Origin: an uncultured Pseudomonadota bacterium
GTDB taxonomy: Bacteria > Pseudomonadota > Alphaproteobacteria > Rs-D84
Reading direction: 5' to 3'
Assembly (NCBI GenBank): GCA_947165335.1
Contig: CAMVAB010000020.1
Span: forward strand, 1 to 11,921
Length of the DNA stretch: 11,921 bases
Below are positions 6,830 to 11,921 of this stretch, piece by piece. Within the stretch, counting starts at the first letter, position 1. The number at the start of each line of letters is the position of its first letter. A program made the position numbers and the translations under genes. A model generated the notes under the pieces. The model ran no database searches. It was not told the DNA's origin and saw only the letters and a list, made by a program, of their open reading frames with translations.

Positions 6830-7567
6830 ATGAAAAAAACTATTATATGGATTGCTTCTGTAATTGGCATGGGCGCTGTTATGGCGTTGGCTTATAACAC
6901 ACTTACCAAAACGAAAGAAATTCGCACAATAAATGTTAGTGGTGAATGTTTAACATCTGCGCCAAAAGACAGAACTGCTATTACTCTGCGTGTAACAACC
7001 CTCGATAAAAATGCCGCACTATCTATGAAGATGGCAACTGAAAAAATGGCAGCTATTACTGATTATCTCAAAACGATAGATGTTAAAATGCAAACAACTG
7101 AATTCAATTCTTATGAAAAAACAGAATGGGATCATGCATCGCAAAAATCTGTGAATCTTGGAATTGAAACACGTATTGCAATCGAAGTTTCCGCAAAAGA
7201 CCCGTCGATAATTGAATCTTTGTTAAATAAATATGCTGGGCAAGACGATATTTACACAGAAAACCTTCGTATGTTTACAAGTGCTGAAACATTAAAACCT
7301 GCACTTGAAAAATGTTTAGGTATCGCCGTAGAAGATGCACGCACCCGCGCAAATGCGTTGGTTTCAACAAATGGGTTAAAGGCCGGAAAATTATTATCTG
7401 TATCATATGATAACGTTTCTTATAATGAACGTCCATATGCTAATTATCGTGTAATGGGTGCAAAAATGGCGTCCACAGCAGAAGAATCTTTTGATACAGG
7501 CGGCACTATCGTTGGCAAAGATACAGAAATAACAGTTAATGTGTCTGCAACTTTTGAAATAAAATGA
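6830..7567 (+). CDS. SIMPL-domain (YggE/BP26-like) exported protein
   Basis: The 245-residue protein begins with a basic N-terminus and a hydrophobic stretch (residues 5-21) ending in ALA before YNT. This is either a cleavable signal peptide or a membrane anchor facing the periplasm. From about residue 33 it matches the SIMPL family (DUF541): INVSGE near the start, a long helical EDAR.RANAL segment (168-176) and a C-terminal ITVNVSATFEI strand. Family members such as E. coli YggE and Brucella BP26 are periplasmic or outer-membrane-associated and form oligomers; their function is unclear. Start 6830 is preferred because GAGAGGGA precedes it; an in-frame ATG at 6806 lacks a clear ribosome site. 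It follows trpS by 29 bases and overlaps xerC by four. Confidence 0.82.
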   Translation: MKKTIIWIASVIGMGAVMALAYNTLTKTKEIRTINVSGECLTSAPKDRTAITLRVTTLDKNAALSMKMATEKMAAITDYLKTIDVKMQTTEFNSYEKTEWDHASQKSVNLGIETRIAIEVSAKDPSIIESLLNKYAGQDDIYTENLRMFTSAETLKPALEKCLGIAVEDARTRANALVSTNGLKAGKLLSVSYDNVSYNERPYANYRVMGAKMASTAEESFDTGGTIVGKDTEITVNVSATFEIK

Positions 7568-8481
7568 ATGAAATAATTGCTGAATTTGTCGATTATTTGT
7601 TGAATACGAAAAATTATTCAACACACACAGGCGCGGCATACGAAAGCGACATTCACGATTTTACAACTTTTTTTGCACGTTTTAATGATGGCAATGTTGA
7701 AATAACAGATATTGCGCGCGCTGATACTTTTACTTTTCGTGCGTGGCTGGCCGATCGCGCAAAACGTGAATTAACACACAAATCAACCGCACGTGCTTTA
7801 TCATCACTGCGCACCTTTTATAAATGGTTATCTAAATATAAAAACATTCAAAACGAAGCAATTGGTTTAATATCTTCACCAAAAGTTCCACGAAAATTAT
7901 CAAAAGCAATTGAAACAACTGATGTTGCTGATATGCATGATGCTATTCGTGCGTTAGACGCCAATGAACCATGGGTTTCCGCACGCGATTGGGCTTTGGT
8001 TGTTTTGATATTTGGATGCGGATTGCGTATTAGTGAAGCATTGGGATTAAAGAACAGCGATGTTGTGAATGCGCCTGAATCTTTACGCATTGTTGGCAAA
8101 GGAAACAAAGAACGCATCGTTCCAGTATTGCCGGCGGTAAATACTGCAATTGAAAAATACATGAAAATAAATCCGTTTGGAACACGTGGCGAAGAGCCAC
8201 TATTTCGTAGCGTGCGTGGACTTCCTATGTCGGCACGTATGGCGGAAAAAGTTATAGAAAACCTGCGCCATTATTTGCAGTTGCCGGATTACGTCACACC
8301 ACACGCGCTGCGTCATACATTCGCAACTGCTCTGCTTTCCGGTGGTGCAGATTTGCGTTCACTGCAAGAGTTATTGGGGCATTCATCATTGTCCACAACT
8401 CAATTATATACAAAAGTTAATATGGCTGAAATTATGGATGCATACAAACACGCACATCCATTGGCACAAAGCGATGATTAA
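7564..8481 (+). CDS. xerC: Site-specific tyrosine recombinase XerC
   Basis: XerC acts with XerD at the chromosomal dif site to resolve dimers before cell division. The 305-residue length is typical. The N-terminal SAM-like core-binding domain covers about residues 1-90 (SLRTFYKWL near its end); the catalytic domain follows with Arg155 (GCGLRISEAL), Lys179 (VGKGNK), His247 and Arg250 (PHALRHTFAT), His273 (LLGHSS) and the nucleophile Tyr282 (TTQLYTKV), so all catalytic residues are present. PHALRHTFAT with DLRSLQELLGHSSLSTTQ favours XerC over XerD, though the two are hard to separate. The ATG overlaps the stop of the SIMPL gene (ATGA), which indicates translational coupling. No phage or integron features are near, so this is a housekeeping copy. 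Confidence 0.88.
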   Translation: MNEIIAEFVDYLLNTKNYSTHTGAAYESDIHDFTTFFARFNDGNVEITDIARADTFTFRAWLADRAKRELTHKSTARALSSLRTFYKWLSKYKNIQNEAIGLISSPKVPRKLSKAIETTDVADMHDAIRALDANEPWVSARDWALVVLIFGCGLRISEALGLKNSDVVNAPESLRIVGKGNKERIVPVLPAVNTAIEKYMKINPFGTRGEEPLFRSVRGLPMSARMAEKVIENLRHYLQLPDYVTPHALRHTFATALLSGGADLRSLQELLGHSSLSTTQLYTKVNMAEIMDAYKHAHPLAQSDD

Positions 8482-8482
8482 A

Positions 8483-8510
8483 AAAATGCCCCGCAATCGC
8501 AGGGCGTTTT
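8483..8510. terminator. Terminator between convergent xerC and cold-shock gene
   Basis: GCCC (8488-8491) pairs with GGGC (8502-8505), and GC pairs with GC around the loop AATC, with one C/A mismatch inside. The stem is flanked by AAAA on the left and TTTT on the right, which pair to extend it. The hairpin can therefore end transcription from both directions. It begins two bases after the xerC stop and lies 17 bases beyond the minus-strand stop at 8527. Confidence 0.8.
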
Positions 8511-8526
8511 ATATTATCTTGAAAAA

Positions 8527-8868
8527 TTATTTTTTCCAAAATGCAAAACCACGTCTTTCTTTGTGTTCTTCGCGAGATTTGCGTTCTTCACGTGCACGAC
8601 GACGTTCTGCACGACGTTCTTGGAATCTTTTTGCAGATTCTTCATCGCGTTGAATCAATTTCAAAGTTGTAACAGATAATTTACCGTTGCGAACCTCTTC
8701 TTCAAATTCAACAATGTCGTTTTCATTCAAAAAACGAATTTCTGCTGCCTTTAATGCAGATGAATGAACAAATACATCATCTGTGTTACCATCTTCGTTT
8801 GGAGTGTCCGGGGTAATAAAGCCAAAACATTTTTTACCGTTATACCATTTAACCTTTCCTTGACGCAT
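8527..8868 (-). CDS. Cold-shock domain protein with Arg/Glu-rich tail
   Basis: Cold-shock domain proteins bind single-stranded RNA or DNA and act as RNA chaperones. Residues 1-73 form the domain: GKVKWYN, an RNP1 motif written KCFGFI (Cys14 where Gly is usual) and RNP2 as VFVH (32-35). The loop between them (DTPNEDGNTDD) is longer than in minimal CspA. Residues 74-113 form a highly charged tail with eleven arginines among 81-106 and an aromatic end (FAFWKK), absent from the usual ~70-residue Csp. Start 8868 is chosen because AAAGGA lies about eight bases upstream; ATG 8886 would add six residues but has no ribosome site. It is convergent with xerC. Confidence 0.85.
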   Translation of the reverse strand: MRQGKVKWYNGKKCFGFITPDTPNEDGNTDDVFVHSSALKAAEIRFLNENDIVEFEEEVRNGKLSVTTLKLIQRDEESAKRFQERRAERRRAREERKSREEHKERRGFAFWKK

Positions 8869-8895
8869 AATACAATCCTTTCTCATGCTTGTTAT

Positions 8896-8922
8896 GGTTG
8901 CTGTGAAAACCTTTCAACAACC
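8896..8922 (-). promoter_or_regulatory. Hairpin in the cold-shock gene leader
   Basis: On the minus strand GGTTG pairs with CAACC, and inside it TGAAA pairs with TTTCA around a short loop, separated by an internal loop. It lies about 27 bases before the start codon, within the inferred 5' leader. Leaders of cold-shock genes often fold in temperature-dependent ways; whether this one does is inference. Confidence 0.4.
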
Positions 8923-8931
8923 TTAATATAT

Positions 8932-8959
8932 TCTATATTATTTTTGAAATAAAACGCAA
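8932..8959 (-). promoter_or_regulatory. Predicted promoter of the cold-shock gene
   Basis: On the minus strand TTGCGT (8959-8954) and TATAGA (8937-8932) are separated by 16 bases. A second possible -10, TATATT, follows at 8931-8926. The transcript would carry a leader of roughly 55-60 bases. Confidence 0.5.
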
Positions 8960-8962
8960 GCA

Positions 8963-8996
8963 AATAAAAATGGGGATATGTTCCCCTATTTTTATT
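8963..8996 (-). terminator. Terminator of the lysS/RelA-like operon
   Basis: GGGGA (8972-8976) and TCCCC (8982-8986) form the core stem with a five-base loop; flanking AATAAAAAT and ATTTTTATT extend it with one bulged T. On the minus strand the core is followed by ATTTTTATTTG. The outer arm overlaps the stop codon at 8992-8994. Confidence 0.8.
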
Positions 8997-10398
8997 TTTT
9001 ATAATAACGTTGTAATTCCTTCATTATGAAATTAAAGAACTTACCTGCCATTGTGTCCATTGGCACCGACCAATTTGCATAAGAATAAGGCATGGCAGAT
9101 ACCAAAATAAACTTTGCCATCCAACGGAATATTCGTATCTCTTGATCCTTAGTCAATTTTGCAGGAGCATTTTGGACATAAAACACTTCGTTTTCAACAG
9201 CATTATCAACCTTTTCTAAAATAGTGTCTGTTATCTTTGGCGGGTAGTATATTGTCGATATTTGTGGGAAGCCATCAAACAACATATCCTCATTGCCAAC
9301 ACTGTATAAAATGTTCCAGCCAATACGATCAAACAAATCTTCGACACAATCACATATCATCAAATTATATTTTTTCACACCTTCGATATGCAAAATTTCG
9401 GTTTGATTTTCAATTTCATTTGCTGATTTTGTTTTTTTGACTTCGGCACGACGAGATTTTTCATATGCGCCATGTGTTTGATGTTCAAATTCAAAAAAGG
9501 TTCGAACCTGGCAAATGATTTCCATTGGAATTATTTGTCCGTTTTGCCCGATGTTCAAAACCAATTTTGCATCACGATATCCACGTGGGTTTGCGATATT
9601 AAAAAATTTATCACGCACAGCAATTATTTTTTCAGGCCACATTTTACATATACGTTCAATAAATGTACGCGCCTGGGGCACTAAATCAAACAAACATTTA
9701 ATACGCCACACGTCTTCTAATCTAGCATACGGGGTTCTTACTTTGTCCAAAGCACGAACAAGTTCAGCAGAAATCTTTTGATGTCCAGAACCAATTATTC
9801 CAAGAACAGCAGCAGATGCATCCGTAATATAAGATTTTTCGAATTTCTCGTGTATTTTATCAGAGATAGCTTTTGCAGATGCGACGCGTTCTGTTTTTGC
9901 AATTACATCATATGCCGTTTGCGCTACTTCGTTAACATAATCATTGTAATATTTTCCGGTGATTTTATCTATTGCACGCGTAACACTTTTTTGTGCGCCG
10001 ACAATAACGGTTACTATTGAAGATACAGCCAATTCTATTTGGTGTCCTTTGGTAGCTACAAAAAATTGGTTACGCATTGGATCAGCATCAAGACGATGAT
10101 TCACTAAATATGGTTCCAATGGGTTAATATCTGAAATTGTAATTGGCGAATTTATAGCACTGTCTGTTTCATAATCATATGCATGCACAGCTGCCTTAGG
10201 GGCACCAAAACATTTGCCAATATACAAAAATACTTCACGAAACCAATCCATAGAATTTGTGTAAAGGTTCGTTAAATATTCATGTGTAGCGACATCTATA
10301 CAACCTGAATTTAATGCATCATCGATTATTGTCAGATTTTTTTCATCGTGCAATTTTGTCGCAAGAAAAACATCTTTTGGGGCCTTGGTATCAGACAT
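8992..10398 (-). CDS. Putative RelA/SpoT-like nucleotidyltransferase-fold protein
   Basis: The 468-residue protein has no signal peptide and no clear membrane span. The middle resembles the RelA/SpoT synthetase region: LEDVWRIKCLFD (Asp229) in the place of the metal-binding D.xG.R motif, PRGYRDAKL (Tyr274) like the guanine-stacking GYRS.H motif, and MEIICQVRT (Glu293, Arg299) like VEIQIRT, followed by THGAYEKSR. An upstream GHQKISAEL could be the basic loop. The N-terminal ~200 residues lack an HD hydrolase motif; the C-terminal ~130 residues lack TGS and ACT domains, so it is not a standard long Rel. It may make or sense (p)ppGpp-like nucleotides, or be an inactive relative. Start 10398 has AAAAGG six bases upstream. 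It follows lysS by 14 bases and is surely cotranscribed. Confidence 0.6.
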   Translation of the reverse strand: MSDTKAPKDVFLATKLHDEKNLTIIDDALNSGCIDVATHEYLTNLYTNSMDWFREVFLYIGKCFGAPKAAVHAYDYETDSAINSPITISDINPLEPYLVNHRLDADPMRNQFFVATKGHQIELAVSSIVTVIVGAQKSVTRAIDKITGKYYNDYVNEVAQTAYDVIAKTERVASAKAISDKIHEKFEKSYITDASAAVLGIIGSGHQKISAELVRALDKVRTPYARLEDVWRIKCLFDLVPQARTFIERICKMWPEKIIAVRDKFFNIANPRGYRDAKLVLNIGQNGQIIPMEIICQVRTFFEFEHQTHGAYEKSRRAEVKKTKSANEIENQTEILHIEGVKKYNLMICDCVEDLFDRIGWNILYSVGNEDMLFDGFPQISTIYYPPKITDTILEKVDNAVENEVFYVQNAPAKLTKDQEIRIFRWMAKFILVSAMPYSYANWSVPMDTMAGKFFNFIMKELQRYYKK

Positions 10399-10412
10399 AA
10401 AAAACCTTTTTA

Positions 10413-11879
10413 TTATTTCATTATTGGGAACAAGATAACATCTCTTGCTGTTGGTTGGTTAAAGACAATCATAGCCAAACGATCGATTCCCATACCAACA
10501 CCAGAAATTGGTGGAAAACCATGTTCCATAGAACGAACAAAATCATTATCTGGATTGAATGCTTCTTCTTCGCCCCCGGCAATATTTTTTGCTTGTTCTT
10601 CAAATGCAGCCAATTGTTGAATTGGATTAACAAGTTCTGAATAACCTTTGCATAATTCCCCCCCAGCAACTAATAGTTGATACATATCCAATCTACGATC
10701 ATCTTCGTTATTATGACGTGCAAGAGGAACCATATATGTTGGATAATTATACAAGAATGTTGGCTGGACTATTTGATTACGGATTTTGCGTTTATAAACA
10801 TAATCAACCAATGTCGGTATAGATTTTAAATCATCTAATTCACCAGATGGGAACATACCCTGGGCAACCAATTGGTTGCGTAATTTATCAACATCATCAA
10901 AATCAAGTATGCTGCAACCGAATAATTCGTTCATTTTTGCAGTATAGTCTATCATTTCATATTTACTGAAATCTAACATTGTTCCCTGGTATTCGATTTG
11001 CAATGTTCCACGCGCTTTTTGAATTAACTCTTGAACCATGTTCCAAGTAAAATCTATATTGCGTTTATAATCCCAATATGCAGCATACCATTCAATCATT
11101 GTAAATTCTTGAAGATGCATTGCATCCATACCTTCGTTACGGAAATCTTTTGCGACTTCATAAACCCTGTCAAAGCCGGCACCAATTGCCTGTTTTAAGA
11201 ATAATTCAGGGGAAATACGCAATTGAAAATCAGCATCTAAAGCGTTGTGGTGGGTTGTAAATGGTTTTGCTGCTGCACCCGAAGCAATGTTTTGCATGAT
11301 TGGTGTTTCTATTTCCAAGAATCCATTTCTGTTCATATATTCACGTAAATTATGTGTCATTTGGAAACGACCAAGCAAAGCTTTTCTTGCGTCTTCATTT
11401 GAAATAATATCCAAATATCTTTGGCGATAACGTGTTTCCATATCTGTAAGCCCATGGAATTTTTCAGGCAATGGACGCAAAGCTTTCGCTAATATTTCAT
11501 ATTTAGAAACACGAACTGTTAATTCCCCGGCAGTTGTATGATAAAGTGTGCCAGTAATACCGATAAAATCACCTAAATCGACATTAGATTTCATAAATTT
11601 ATAATTTTCTTCGCCCAATTCTTCACGAGACATGGAAAATTGAATTTCACCTTCGATGTCATAAATACGACCGAACATTAATTTACCAAGCCATCTTAGC
11701 GCCGTAACACGTCCAGCCAACACCACAGGTGTATCATCTGCCAATTCGCGTGCTTCACAAATTTTATGGGAACGATCAAATTTATCTTTCCAGACAACAC
11801 CATCACGTTGTTTTATATTTTCAACCTTTTGTAAACGCGCTTCTAATTCGTTTGTAGATATATTTGTGTTTTCTGGCAT
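10413..11879 (-). CDS. lysS: Lysyl-tRNA synthetase, class II
   Basis: The enzyme charges tRNA(Lys) with lysine. The 488 residues contain an N-terminal OB-fold anticodon-binding domain (about 50-130, VVLAGRVTALR, GDFIGITG), then the class II catalytic core: motif 1 around FLEIETPIM (187-195), motif 2 FRNEG...EFTMIEWY (246-265) and motif 3 GMGIDRL (462-468) with ARDVILFP. The ASGAAAKPF and YSEL elements of LysRS are present. Details differ from E. coli LysS: the usual HNPEF reads HLQEF, and the lysine-pocket segment reads GGELCKGYSELVNP. It is longer than EpmA/PoxA and has the anticodon domain, so it is a true synthetase. The start has AAAGGA seven bases upstream. Many alphaproteobacteria use the unrelated class I LysK instead. 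Confidence 0.92.
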   Translation of the reverse strand: MPENTNISTNELEARLQKVENIKQRDGVVWKDKFDRSHKICEARELADDTPVVLAGRVTALRWLGKLMFGRIYDIEGEIQFSMSREELGEENYKFMKSNVDLGDFIGITGTLYHTTAGELTVRVSKYEILAKALRPLPEKFHGLTDMETRYRQRYLDIISNEDARKALLGRFQMTHNLREYMNRNGFLEIETPIMQNIASGAAAKPFTTHHNALDADFQLRISPELFLKQAIGAGFDRVYEVAKDFRNEGMDAMHLQEFTMIEWYAAYWDYKRNIDFTWNMVQELIQKARGTLQIEYQGTMLDFSKYEMIDYTAKMNELFGCSILDFDDVDKLRNQLVAQGMFPSGELDDLKSIPTLVDYVYKRKIRNQIVQPTFLYNYPTYMVPLARHNNEDDRRLDMYQLLVAGGELCKGYSELVNPIQQLAAFEEQAKNIAGGEEEAFNPDNDFVRSMEHGFPPISGVGMGIDRLAMIVFNQPTARDVILFPIMK

Positions 11880-11899
11880 CTTTATTTCCTTTGTTAGTT

Positions 11900-11905
11900 A
11901 TTATA
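11900..11905 (-). promoter_or_regulatory. Candidate -10 box of the lysS operon
   Basis: On the minus strand a perfect TATAAT lies 20 bases before the lysS ATG, with AAAGGA between them. The matching -35 would fall just beyond the window, so the promoter cannot be confirmed. The leader would be very short. Confidence 0.4.
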
Positions 11906-11921
11906 AAAAAACGGACACATA

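Noticed and set aside
7556..7578. Possible TGA-as-tryptophan code, because the only TGA stop is at the SIMPL end and all others are TAA
   Set aside because: The TGA forms a standard ATGA overlap with xerC, tryptophan is encoded by TGG throughout, and no gene contains an internal TGA.
7564..8481. Tyrosine recombinase as phage or island integrase
   Set aside because: Length, motif wording and operon setting fit housekeeping XerC; no attachment sites, tRNA or cargo genes are nearby.
8342..8653. Plus-strand open frame of 103 residues across the xerC end
   Set aside because: It overlaps the xerC catalytic region and the cold-shock gene in the wrong frames and runs through the terminator hairpin.

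Overview
The window is AT-rich bacterial chromosome with housekeeping genes. It most likely comes from an uncultured, host-associated alphaproteobacterium. This assignment rests on the alphaproteobacterial form of ribosomal protein S4 (C-terminus ending VEFYSR), the XerC type, Shine-Dalgarno sites of the AAAGGA type before nearly every gene, and a BspA/InlB-like surface protein of a kind I associate with gut lineages. The lineage is inferred, not proven. No transposase, phage gene, CRISPR array, tRNA or rRNA gene is visible.

Layout: positions 1-4911 (+) hold one very large, cysteine-rich, repeat-rich presumptive surface protein whose 5' end lies outside the window. It has two arrays of a 31-residue repeat (5 visible copies, then 13). 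Each array is followed by the same capping segment and the same CPANTYDVTRQQF cysteine module. Between them lie EGF/ephrin-receptor-like cysteine modules and a duplicated six-cysteine domain. The C-terminus is a single InlB-type (Listeria-Bacteroides) repeat. A 161-base gap with a good promoter leads to rpsD (5073-5705, +) and its intrinsic terminator.

A second promoter, set directly against that terminator, drives a probable three-gene operon: trpS (5805-6800), a secreted or anchored SIMPL-domain protein (6830-7567) and xerC (7564-8481, ATGA overlap with the SIMPL gene). A hairpin terminator lies between xerC and a convergent gene for a cold-shock protein with a long Arg/Glu-rich tail (8527-8868, -). 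Further right on the minus strand is a two-gene unit, lysS (10413-11879) followed 14 bases later by a protein with a RelA/SpoT-like nucleotidyltransferase signature (8992-10398). It ends in a terminator whose outer arm overlaps the stop codon.

Most of the window is translation and chromosome housekeeping: S4, TrpRS, LysRS, the dimer-resolution recombinase and an RNA-chaperone-like protein. The two parts that merit attention are the modular repeat protein, whose 31-residue unit mixes plant-type LRR wording (LTGSIP..L) with BspA wording (F.GCSGLT) and contains a perfect 93-base tandem duplication, and the RelA/SpoT-like protein coupled to lysyl-tRNA synthetase.
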